Assembly (NCBI GenBank): GCA_004802705.1
Contig: SGPL01000173.1
Span: 1-58,122, forward strand
DNA: 58,122 nucleotides
From: Bondarzewia mesenterica
Lineage: Eukaryota > Basidiomycota > Agaricomycetes > Russulales > Bondarzewiaceae
Reading direction: 5' to 3'
Shown here in pieces: positions 11,601 to 20,281 of the stretch. The position numbers were made by a program, and so were the translations under genes. Every line of letters begins with the position of its first letter. Position 1 is the first letter of the stretch. The notes under the pieces are model-generated. The model searched no databases, had not been told where the DNA came from, and saw nothing but the letters and a program-made list of their open reading frames with translations.

Positions 11601-12960
11601 TTGCAGGATCTCCGCAAATGCTTCGGCGAGATTTTCACCAGAGTGCGACTGATGTATGAAAATGGTAAGCAGTGTTCTGAATGAATCGTGCAGTGAGGCT
11701 TACTTTTATGACCTAATGATGTCCAATAGGATGCAGATCGAGATGCCATCATGCTCGAGATGGACCATTATAGCCACAAATGCACAATGATTGGGCGAAC
11801 TCCAAGCATCTGTTGCAAAATTCAACGTGCCCTCATATTCCTGACGTTCAGTAAGCTTGGAATGTTATTCACATGTTGGCAGTCATTGATCTCCTCACCT
11901 GAAGCATCTTCAAGATCTGTTTATGACAATTTGCAAAGACGAGTCGCACATCTCGAGAGACAGTTGAAGGTGACGGTATGTAATGTTCTGGTCTCCCCAT
12001 CTTTATGAGACAATTAAAACCTCGATCATTGACAATGTTGAATGGTCGCAGGCTCTCCGACACCCAACAGATGATTTCAGCCCTGCATTGCAATATCAAA
12101 TACACATAAAATTGAATATTTAATAAAAACTGACCTCGTCTCTGATTTTGTGTGCTGCCTGTGCGAGTACGTAACTTTCCCCTTCCCTTTCTGCTCGAAT
12201 GCCTCCGTAATAGTTCCTGTCCACAGAGTCTTGACAACAGAATCATGCGCATCATCTGCCGTCTTGAAAGACATTACGTCTTCAAGGACGGCACTTCTCC
12301 AGCAAGAAGCAACATGCTTGCTCATATTGCTTATGGATGTCGTGTCGGCTTTATCTAGGTAACGTCGGATCCACTTTTTACAACTCTTGCTGAGGCACTT
12401 AAATGAGTGGCAACAGCGCCCTGCAATGTATTCAATCGTAGGCTTTGGTTCAAAAAAGGCGTAGATGGGTGATGTCCAGTATTTTGCCAGCTGGTCTGCA
12501 TGCACGAATGTGAGATAAATAACTGACAATCTCTTTCACTGCAATCTAAGATCTCACCGAGCTCGACATCCAAATTTTCTGGCTCCGATGACCCTGCCTT
12601 CTTGCTCAGTGTGCTCTCTGATTCTGTTCCATCCTCATCAATATCTATCACTTCTGCACCAGCATGCAACGCAATCTCCTCATCTTCAGTTTGGACTGTC
12701 ACGCGATGACTAGATGATAGTAATAATGGTGCAGGAGTGCTTATTTGTGCAGTTGAGAGTGAGGCTTGGCTTGATGTCATATGAGAGGTTGCACTTAGTG
12801 CCAACATTTTTGACACCTCAGTTGTTAGCTGGACATGATGCCGCTTGATAGGGTTTGAGGCTGCTGTTGGTGGATCAACAGCTCTCCACTTTTCAGTTGG
12901 CTTTGATTGACGACTAGTACGACGTATTGGGTGGGCAGAAGCTTCGGAGATAGAAGGCAT
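8681..12960 (-). pseudogene. hAT transposase gene with BED-like zinc finger, one frame break
   Basis: The start ATG is at 12960 and the stop at 8681-8683. The N-terminal 150 residues are low complexity. A BED-type finger follows (CCHSFKC, SCKKWIRRYLDK, then H and CW). Next come SLRPFNIVNDRGF and YIPSPSTVSRDVRLVF, and FATDAWSSPNH with the first catalytic Asp. Then come ITCDNTSNNET with the second, NRTRCFLHIVNLVAKSL, and RDIATCWNSTFDML. The C-terminal dimerisation region ends in VDVERTFSQGRLLLSHIRNH, then LCLRSW. The exon before ESHSG-like residues (near 11714) reads correctly only if one base is restored, so the copy is probably inactive unless this is an assembly error. A 1140-nt intron (9669-10808) joins DVLK to DATMFFSRSTPNL and holds a minisatellite. 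The gene would encode the cut-and-paste transposase of the surrounding element. Confidence 0.75.
9790..10720. repeat. minisatellite inside a transposase intron
   Basis: About 0.93 kb of degenerate tandem copies with recurring blocks such as GCATGCGACCTGTGTG, CAATCACGCAGC and GTGCTGCGTGT. The basic unit is about 50 bp, with longer variants that alternate CAATCAC-type and CAAACAC-type segments. Ambiguous bases lie at about 10138-10172, which suggests the array was hard to assemble, so its true length may differ. Small ORFs across it are artefacts of the repeat. Confidence 0.85.
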
Positions 12961-13253
12961 GATGAAAATAGACTGCGAGAAGCTGATGGATGTTATGTTT
13001 AAAGTTTTGAGAATCAACTTTGAGAATAAGAAGTCAACCAGTATCGAGATCCAGAAAGAGATAAAGTTTGATTTGAAATCAGTCCGAAATCAGATATTAT
13101 TAATTATATAATAACTACTTCAAGCCTTCAACCCTTGACTGGGGGTATGGGGGTCGAAGAGTTATTGAAGTTATACCCCTACCCCTACCCTTCAGTACCT
13201 TTACCCCTAACCCCCGAGGGGCCTTCAAACCCCTGCAGTTCCCTAACTGCAAC

Positions 13254-14342
13254 ATCTGGCTTTTTTATGATGATTGCTCAGCCAAAGATGATGCTGAACA
13301 CATCGCCTACATGTCGCAAGTCCTGTATCATCAGCTTATTAGTTGCTTGATGTACCTCGCTCTCAGATTGCACCCCGACATTGCTTATGCTGTCACGACC
13401 CTTAGTCAGTTCAACGCCAATCCTGGCAGGATCCACTGGACTGCGGCAAAACACGTTGTACAATACCTCAAGGGTACCCCTATATGGGGCCTGACTATTG
13501 GTGGCAAACAGCCCCTTGTCCTCACCGATTACACAGATGCCAGCTTCGGCAGCATCGCTGGTCCCTTGGGCTCTCACCGGTCTATCTTGGCTTTTGCATT
13601 TTCACTTAGTAGCAGTATTATCTCCTGGAGCTCCCATAAACAATGCTCTACTGCATCCTCCATGTGCGAGGCAGAATTCATCACTGCCATGCATGCTGCC
13701 AAGGAAGCTTTATGGCTCCGCACTGTCTTTACTGAACTAGAACTTCAACCTACTGGTTCCATCCCGATTCACTGCAACAACCAGAGCTCCATCCATCTCA
13801 CGCATGATCAGTCCTTTCATGACCGTAGCAAACACATCAACATTCAGCACCATTTCATTCGTGATGCCATCGAAGCTGGCTCCATCCACTACTCATACAT
13901 CAATACCAAACAACAACTAGCAGATGTTCTTACTAAACCACTTGCGCGCATCGATCACAATCGCCTTTGTGAAGCTATAGGACTTTCTGTGGCACCCTTT
14001 ACCTGATTTGGAGTTGAGGAGGAGTCCATGCGTATCCTCCCCGAGGAGGAGTGTTGGAGATGATAGCATGGAGAAATGCACTTGGATGCAGATCCAAATC
14101 GGGATGGAAGTATAGCGATACGATACGTTCATCATCTCTCCTCTGATTCTATCATAAGGTTCCGATCTATTCCCCACACATATACAGTCACTATACTTAA
14201 GCCCTTGACCATACATACCGTTACTGCAATCGTTTCCTTCTCTCCCTCATGGCTGTGGTAAGTCTCAGACTTAGTTTGACTCAGACATTCATTAACAGTT
14301 ACGCTACGTACGATACAGACTGAGACGTGCTTAGTTTCAATA
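13254..14342 (+). mobile_element. 5'-truncated Ty1/Copia retrotransposon (RNase H end plus 3' LTR)
   Basis: The frame from about 13260 to 14006 covers the end of the reverse transcriptase and the RNase H domain of a Copia polyprotein. Visible motifs are SCLMYLALRLHPDIAYAV, HWTAAKHVVQYLKGT, YTDASFGS, SSMCEAEF, DRSKHINIQHHFIRD and TKQQLADVLTKPL. Of the RNase H acidic residues, Asp (YTDAS) and Glu (CEAEF) are present. The usual C-D-N-Q-S is C-N-N-Q-S, so the third carboxylate is Asn. A purine-rich tract (GAGGAGGAG) precedes the LTR. Integrase, most of RT, gag and the 5' LTR are absent, and the left edge lies close to the hAT terminus at 13235. It is a dead copy. Confidence 0.85.
14052..14342 (+). 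repeat. Copia 3' LTR
   Basis: The LTR starts TGTTGGAG right after the polypurine tract and most likely ends TTTCAATA at 14342, an imperfect match to the expected CAACA. The right edge is supported independently: protein similarity of the interrupted peptidase-family gene stops exactly there. Its length of about 291 bp is usual for Copia LTRs. Confidence 0.65.
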
Positions 14343-14783
14343 ATTGCCACACTTGATGACCATAATGCATGGGTCATTGTCATGGTTGAGGGTCTTCAGG
14401 CTGGGCTTCCACATCTCCCTGTCTGAGATGGTGCCAGAGACCTTAAGGAGATGGTTTGCTAGATACTTGAATGAAGGCAGGTTGGCAGGGTGGGGGTACA
14501 TCCAAGCTGTAAACTCATCAACAGGGATGGTAGTGCCAAGGTCAATAACATTTCCAACAAAGTTGGTCAAGTCAACTTTGGAATCATTGATCTCAATCAC
14601 TGCCCAGTCCTCCATAAACCCTTCCTCTCTAACATTGAAGCTGATAGGAGGAGATAGAACAACATAGCCAAGGATACAATTCTCTCGCTTCTTTCAGCCT
14701 TTAGAGGTGTCTGTGTGGAACTTTTTGAGAGCTTCAATCACCTTCCTCGCCTCCTCTAACTGGGACAGCATCTGAAAAACTCT

Positions 14784-15686
14784 AACATGCAAATAACATG
14801 TAATTGTATATAATTGTTGTAATTATTGTAATTTTTAGTTATTCAAATTTTCAAATTATAATTTGATCTAATTAGTATGTAATTAAAAGCTAATTTTTTT
14901 TACTATATAAACAGTGAATGATGGAACATTCTTTTAAGTTAAAATGTGATTTTTAAATATAAAACTTATATAAATATCATTTATAAGCAATATAAATATT
15001 AACATCAGTTTAAAATGATGACATGCACAACCTCATTCTAAGCATGTTGCATAATTGATATTAATCACACATGATTAACTGAAGCTACTTGTAAGCAAAA
15101 TCTTAATAAATAAAGCTAATGTAGAATAATATTGAGCAATATACAAAAAACTTTACAGCTGATCAACTGTTCTAAAAGCAGTTTTTACTACACACAGCAT
15201 TTGATGAAGTTTTTGCATTTATTGGTTAAGTCAAAGCAGTTTTTAATTAAAAATATCAAATCTGAACTCTTCTCATTAATAGCTTTCTGATGATGTATAA
15301 TATGCATAGGGTTAATGCATGAGAAATGACAGTAGCCATTGATAGCAAGTAGATATAAAAAATGTATAAGTCAGTTTGAGCTCTATAAAAGAAGATATTG
15401 AGGTATAAATTATAAGATAGAATGGCGTAGTGGTTAAAAGAGTAAGTAAGGTCTGCTGGAAAAGTGGAATGCAAAGGGCCTTGGGTTTAAACCTGGCAGA
15501 TAGCAAAAATGAAAAAAGAGAAAAAGTCAGAATTTATTTTAATGTTGTATTAAATATTAAAGCCATGCTTTGTTGGCAATGAATTATCAAGTAATAACAC
15601 ATCGGTTATCAAGGGGAGATAACTAATAACAGAGATTTTAGAATTAGCTGTTATGAATTGTTATTACATGTTATTTACAAGTTGTA
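14784..15686. mobile_element. AT-rich 0.9-kb element with terminal inverted repeats
   Basis: The left end carries ACATGCAAATAACATGTAAT. The reverse complement of the right end carries ACTTGTAAATAACATGTAAT, which is 18 of 20 identical. The interior is strikingly AT-rich compared with the rest of the window and has no ORF of note. It sits inside the peptidase-family pseudogene, between the charged helix and the LEEARKV segment. A TA target duplication is possible but not proven. It is best described as a non-autonomous DNA transposon (MITE-like). Confidence 0.6.
15421..15500 (+). repeat. tRNA-like sequence (possible SINE head)
   Basis: TGGCGTAGTGG at 15423-15433 fits a pol III A box. GGGTTTAAACC at 15484-15494 fits a B box with one change from the consensus. 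The spacing of 50 nt is within the tRNA range, and an A-rich stretch follows. I could not fold a full cloverleaf with confidence, so a tRNA-derived SINE or tRNA pseudogene is more likely than a working tRNA. It lies within the AT-rich element. Confidence 0.45.
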
Positions 15687-16308
15687 TTTTCCATGATGAG
15701 GACCTGATTCTGCTCCACCTCAATGTCCTCCTCATCCTTCTGCTTAGCATACTCCAACCGGCGCTCAAGATGCTCAATGATGATATGCTTGCCACTGATC
15801 TCAGACTCGATAGCTATGATATGCTTCTCAATAGCAGCATTGCTAAATAGCAAGACGTTCCTATGGGGCTGGCTGGAGTTGCAATACTGATAGAGTTCAT
15901 TGGATTCCTTATCAGGGTAGAAAACAATATGTCTGGCTGTGACAAGTTAGAGCTTGCCAGGGTTGCAAGGGTCAGAGATGAAGAATCCACCAGTTCCCTC
16001 AATGGATGGGGTAACTTCCACGCAGATAGGGAGACCGAGGGCAGTAGAGAAAGGCTCTCAGACCCTGACAGTGGTGTTGGAGGTGGAGACGGGTATGTAC
16101 ATCTTAGGACCTGTAGAGTGGATGACCTAGGGCTCTGCATGAAAGTGTTCTGTTTGAAAGAGGTGTTACAAACACCGTGTTTAAAACATATTTTAACAGG
16201 CTAGTGCTTGAGGCCGATATTTTTCGAGTAAAAAACTTCAATTATGTAATACAGATCAATCCACCATTTGATTCTGGGCGCTGAGTAGTTTTACTCTTGA
16301 GAGAATTC

Positions 16309-16848
16309 ATGGCCGGTTTGAGCAATGAATTCCGTGAGAAGCTCTCGTTCCTCACCCACTTGCTTTCTAACTTGCCGCATTCGATACTTGAACGATCCCA
16401 AGCTTATACCTTCGATAATTTCCCTGGATTAGATCTAGAGTGGGTCGAGATCACTGGCTCTAATGCCGGTGCATTAAACCATCACCTTGAAGTCACATTT
16501 GGTACTCGTCAAAATGGCCCAGTTATTTTCCATGAACAGGGCCCATCTTTGACAGCTGTTGTTGATGTCATACAATGTTATATGGCAAACATGCATGGCG
16601 AGAACCAGCTGCTTATAAAGTGGGTGGATGACTTGGATGGTGCAGCGCATGCTGCATTTTTGCAGGCCAGAGTTGAGGTATCCATATTTATATTTCAATG
16701 TTATATCTGGATACCCTGCTTATGCATGCCAATTATTGAGATCCCACCTCAAGTTCAGCACCCAGAGGTCTCCGCTGTTGCAAGAAAGAGAAAGTTAGAC
16801 GGCCTGAATACCGGAGAGAGTACTAGCCAGGTAGCGAAGATCCAATGA
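16309..16848 (+). CDS. uncharacterised small protein
   Basis: I do not recognise it. The first ATG in frame is at 16309. The first exon encodes about 120 residues with a helical start (LSFLTHLLSNLPHSILE) and a segment WVEITGSNAGALNHHLEV. A short intron (about 16679-16740, GTATCC donor) joins a basic tail, ARKRKLDG, that looks like a nuclear localisation signal. The stop is at 16846-16848. It lies in a transposon-rich stretch and may be repeat-derived. Confidence 0.35.
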   Translation: MAGLSNEFREKLSFLTHLLSNLPHSILERSQAYTFDNFPGLDLEWVEITGSNAGALNHHLEVTFGTRQNGPVIFHEQGPSLTAVVDVIQCYMANMHGENQLLIKWVDDLDGAAHAAFLQARVEVSIFIFQCYIWIPCLCMPIIEIPPQVQHPEVSAVARKRKLDGLNTGESTSQVAKIQ

Positions 16849-17196
16849 ATCGGAAAAGCTGAAGAGACAGAACAGAAGGTATAGTAATCACAATGTACTC
16901 CATAAATCTCACTTGTTAGGAGAGGGCCGCTGTATTGCACGGCATGAACAATTCCCACGTCTTTTTAACTTACTCTAAATCTCAATCAGACTCTTAAAAT
17001 AAATAAATATTGAATTAAATATCAAATACCCCTTATAATTTTGCAACATGTAAATTAGCAAAGCAAAATAATACCCAGTACACTGCTTATCTGTCACTTT
17101 GCCTGCTCATTAGCTCATTTGGAGAGATGAAACAAAGTAAGAGAAAGAGGGGTGAGGACCCCATAGATGGACGAGAAATATTATATGTGTGCGGAC

Positions 17197-18480
17197 CTAG
17201 CAAGCAACACAGAGCATGCAGTGTAGCTCAGCTTCCGACGCAGCTTTAATTGCCTGGCTGATGTAGCGAGTCTGACCTGGGGTGAGCAAGTACAGTGAGG
17301 ATCTCGTGGCTCCTAGCTCTCCATTCGGAACACGAACCGTGGGCGACACGCCAGAGCGACCACCAGCGACCTTCTCTATCTTCAAGATACCTCCAGGTGT
17401 GCTGATCTGGCCGCTTGCAGCGCTGGTGTATGAAGGCATCTAGCTCATGGACTTGTAGGGTGACTACACCAGGGCGACGGTGACAGCAGTCACTACACGA
17501 CGATGCAAGTGGGATGGATCATCGAGTATTCCAATAGAGATGGCTCATTGGCAGCTGCTGGCGAGGTTAGCACCGAAATGATTGCTCTACCTGAATCTCT
17601 TGGCGACATAGGACGACGGGAAATAGCTGTCTGGCATGAGGGAATCGGCATACGCGTCAAGACTCTGATGGCCGTACGACTGCTCGACTATGTCCTCCTC
17701 CTCCTCAGCATTCAGGGTCGACAACAGTAAACCGGTCAACATCGGCATCTGACGATATGGGTGCGAGACCATCATAGTGCACATGTGGGGTGGATTGGAC
17801 AGATTCCCAGTGATGACGGCCTGTGTCTGATTGTGCAACTCTGAGATCATCACCGCGGGAGGCAGCCTGTGATGGCTCTCATCTAATCCCAGATAATCTC
17901 GTGTGTGAACGTCAAACACGTTAGCCTCAGAGTCCATGGAAGTCACAGAGCACAGCTCGTCGAGCACTGGAAATGCGCTGTTGTTGCTGGACGACAGCCA
18001 GGAGGACGAGAAGTTGCTGGGGCTGAATGCATTGCAGCCCGTCAGAGGGCAGAGTGGTCAATGAGCCTGAGCGCAGGCGACTGTTGCATTTTGTAAGCGC
18101 AGACGAAGCAACCAAAGAAGGACTGAAGCAGAGTGGTAGAGGCTTGGCCGCATCGGCACCGCTGCCATGGTCACCGCACTCTGCATCGCAGACCTGCATC
18201 TGCATCTGCTCGCCAAATGACTCAGTCGAAGGGATCGTGTTGCCCAGCGTATTCATGGCCGCGTACTGCTGCGCCATGAGCGACATGTTGGAGGGCAAGG
18301 TCCCCGCTCTCACCTATCTGAACCTCACAGGGAAGGAATTGATAGGCAAACCCGAGCTGTCCGCGGAAGCCATCATGTTGATGGTCGAAGGTGAAAACAT
18401 TAGGTGGAGAACTGCCTGAGGTGAGGGTGCACAGCGCAGGGGGCCTGTACCTGCCAATCATGCCATTGCCTTGCATCTCG
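17197..18480 (-). other. minus-strand coding-like region, product unknown
   Basis: Open stretches in different frames on the minus strand (18476-18222, 18313-17927, 17967-17587, 17439-17197) have a consistent composition rich in Gln, Ser, Met and Pro, as in fungal transcription factor tails. Examples are MQGNGMIGRYRPP, NMSLMAQQYAAMN and PGQTRYISQAIKAASEAEL. I could not connect them into one clean gene model and I see no DNA-binding domain. It may be the 3' part of a regulatory gene or a remnant. Confidence 0.3.
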
Positions 18481-18599
18481 CATGCTCTGCATGCGAGTGG
18501 TCAGTTCATCCTTGCAAGCCATCAACGCGAGCGAGAAACGAAAGGGGAAGAGAAACAAATAAAAGAAAAAAAACTGCACCTCTTGGCAAATGCGGCAGA

Positions 18600-19559
18600 A
18601 GGCGCTGGGGGAGGAGTCTTGGAAGGGAGTCCTGGAAAAACCAATGGGCTCGGCAGACAGAGACATTATTGCTGTCCATGACTTTTTCCATGCATGAATA
18701 CCCTCTTCGACAGCTCTTTTCTGATCGTCCGTCCACTCTCCGTGCTTGACTTCGCGCACGACAACATGAGCCCTCTCAGCACGCCTCAAATTTTTCTTTA
18801 AATCCTTGATGGTGGAACCGCCTCCCACAGAGTCGACGATATCGACGACCTGTTTGGGATCAACGACGTCTTCGGATATGCAGCTGACGGTGCTAAAGCC
18901 AAACTGACTTCCTTTGCCTCCAAGGACTTTCTCCATCCGGCCATCGACGCAGCACCAGACGAGACGAAGACTTTGATCCTTGCACCACCGGTAAAACGCG
19001 GCCACAGTTGGAATGAGTGCAGCGGAATCAGAGACGAGAGGGTTTCCCCAGGCGAAAACGAAGCGATCGGAGCGGAGATAGCCTTGCATGGGCCGAAAGG
19101 ATGACTCGGGGATGGCGTCAGTAGGGCGCCATATCTTGTAACGTTCGAACTCTAGCCAGGCAGTGGCGGAAGAGGAGCCGTAGGCGGGGAGGAGGCTGGC
19201 GAGTTGGCCTTGTCATCGTAGGAGGTGAATTCGTCTTGGGCGGATTCGGGGACGGGAGAGGGCACGACAAACTGCGAATCGGAGGTGTCAAGATCTAGTG
19301 TGCCTGTCTCGTCCTGGTCGTTCGCGTCTGGTGGGACTGCTGGGGTGTCCGGCGACGACTTGGGATCTGGGACGGCGCTAACCGACTCTGCATCTGGCTT
19401 TTTATCGTCTGGTGGGATAGGGACGGTGGAATCAGGCTCGTCAAAAGCCGGCATTGGGTCCTGTGTAACGTTTGAATGTTTCTTGTGAGGCTTTGCGAGA
19501 GCCCTTGCCTCTGCGGCGACGTGGAGTACTTTGGAGGATAAGTTAGAGCGGAAAGTCAT
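18600..19559 (-). pseudogene. DUF2156-domain protein, 3'-truncated
   Basis: The start ATG is at 19559. About 110 residues of Pro/Ser/Asp-rich sequence precede a domain beginning ATAWLEFERYKIW. It continues through GYLRSDRFVFAWGNPLVSD, LRLVWCCVDGRMEKVL, STVSCISEDVVDP and IKDLKKNLRRAE to EWTDDQKRAVEEGIHAW. These match fungal DUF2156 proteins, relatives of the C-terminal domain of bacterial lysyl-phosphatidylglycerol synthases with a GNAT-like fold. The N-terminal frame and the domain frame differ by one base. The switch lies near 19190-19215 and no intron signal is present there. After about 18640 the usual second half of the domain is not found, and unrelated low-complexity sequence follows. 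It is either a truncated gene or a rearranged locus. The substrate is unknown. Confidence 0.6.
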
Positions 19560-20281
19560 GATAAATTGAAGTCGGTAGGGGGAATGGATGGCTTACTAGG
19601 GTTTTATATGAGGCGGCCGAGGACGTACTGACCAAGGATTGACAAGACTTTTCTGAGTCACTCATCCTCCGTTTCCTCCCTGACGTCACGCCCCTCCGCC
19701 ACTTCTCCGCGGCCCGTCTCGTCCTTTCTCGGCGCATTTCCTATATTTCTCCATACAGAGGATATTTAAAAGAAAAGAGAAACTTTATAAAAACAAAAAT
19801 ACCCACAGTATATTAGACGATACAGCGTTCGTGCTGGGGTTATCGGCGTGGTCCGATACTGCTCTTGGGTATGACCGTGGGAATAAACTGTCGAAATCTT
19901 ATCGAATCTTCTCGCGGTCTTCGAGCCTCCGAGTGTCGCTTCCGCCAGCTGGGTCTGTCTGGACAAAATGATCGTTTTCACAATCGACACGAATTCACCT
20001 GCGACATTGGATCCGGTCCCTTAGCTAGACCTCTTGACCTGTCGTTTTTCTTTCTCTCAACGCCCATCGCTTTCCTCGCAACGATTTATCCTGATGTGTC
20101 TGGAGTCGGAGGCAGTAATCTACAACTACTACGTCACGCAGAAGCGCAGCAGCACTTCAGCTCCTCTCAGTTAACCACCATCTACTCCCATTTCTCTAGA
20201 GTGAGTATTTGCACGTCGCATTCATCCTCCTCTGATGCCTCCGAACATACTGACTGCATTTTTCCCAGTCATTTTTGATCC
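19560..20281. promoter_or_regulatory. divergent intergenic region with probable 5' UTR intron
   Basis: This gap separates the DUF2156 gene (minus) from the hydrolase gene (plus). A GTGAGTATTTGC donor near 20201 and an AG at about 20268 could be a leader intron just before the ATG at 20282. An open frame at 19865-20278 is probably leader sequence rather than coding. Confidence 0.3.

Larger units (their letters stand above)
8569..13235 (-). mobile_element. hAT-family DNA transposon, about 4.7 kb
   Basis: The left end reads CAGGGGTTTTAAGG from 8569. The right end, read inward on the other strand from 13235, is CAGGGGTTTGAAGG, so the terminal inverted repeat is about 14 bp with one mismatch. CAGGG-type ends are usual for hAT elements. 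The left subterminal region (8598-8631) has a short tandem motif, GGGTCTCGA repeated with variation, and both ends are rich in GGGG runs. The element carries one transposase gene on the minus strand. The 8-bp flanks (CTTATACC and CAGTTCCC) do not match, so no target-site duplication is visible. Rearrangement or insertion next to other repeats may explain this. Confidence 0.7.
14343..16170 (-). pseudogene. trypsin-like peptidase family pseudogene, interrupted twice
   Basis: Read on the minus strand, two separated pieces make one protein. The first (16120-15690) has GLPICVEVTPSIEGTGGFF, LVTARHIVFYPDK with the TARH catalytic-His context, and HRNVLLFSNAAIEKHI followed by a charged coiled-coil-like helix. 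The second (about 14780-14343) has LEEARKVIEALKKFH, CILGYVVLSPPIS, WAVIEINDSKVDLTNF, GNVIDLGTT and ends CIMVIKCGN. These match my memory of a large uncharacterised agaricomycete family that continues to a GDSG motif; that part is missing. There are three in-frame stops (one TGA before EPFSTALG, one TAA before LVTARH, one TGA before KKRENC). An AT-rich element separates the pieces and the Copia LTR removes the 3' half. The gene is clearly dead. Confidence 0.6.

Noticed and set aside
13172..13221. Telomere-like repeat (TTAGGGG on the minus strand)
   Set aside because: The repeat units are irregular and part of the G-rich hAT terminus. There is no run of TTAGGG.
16309..16848. Part of the peptidase-family pseudogene
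   Set aside because: It is on the opposite strand and shares no motif with that family.
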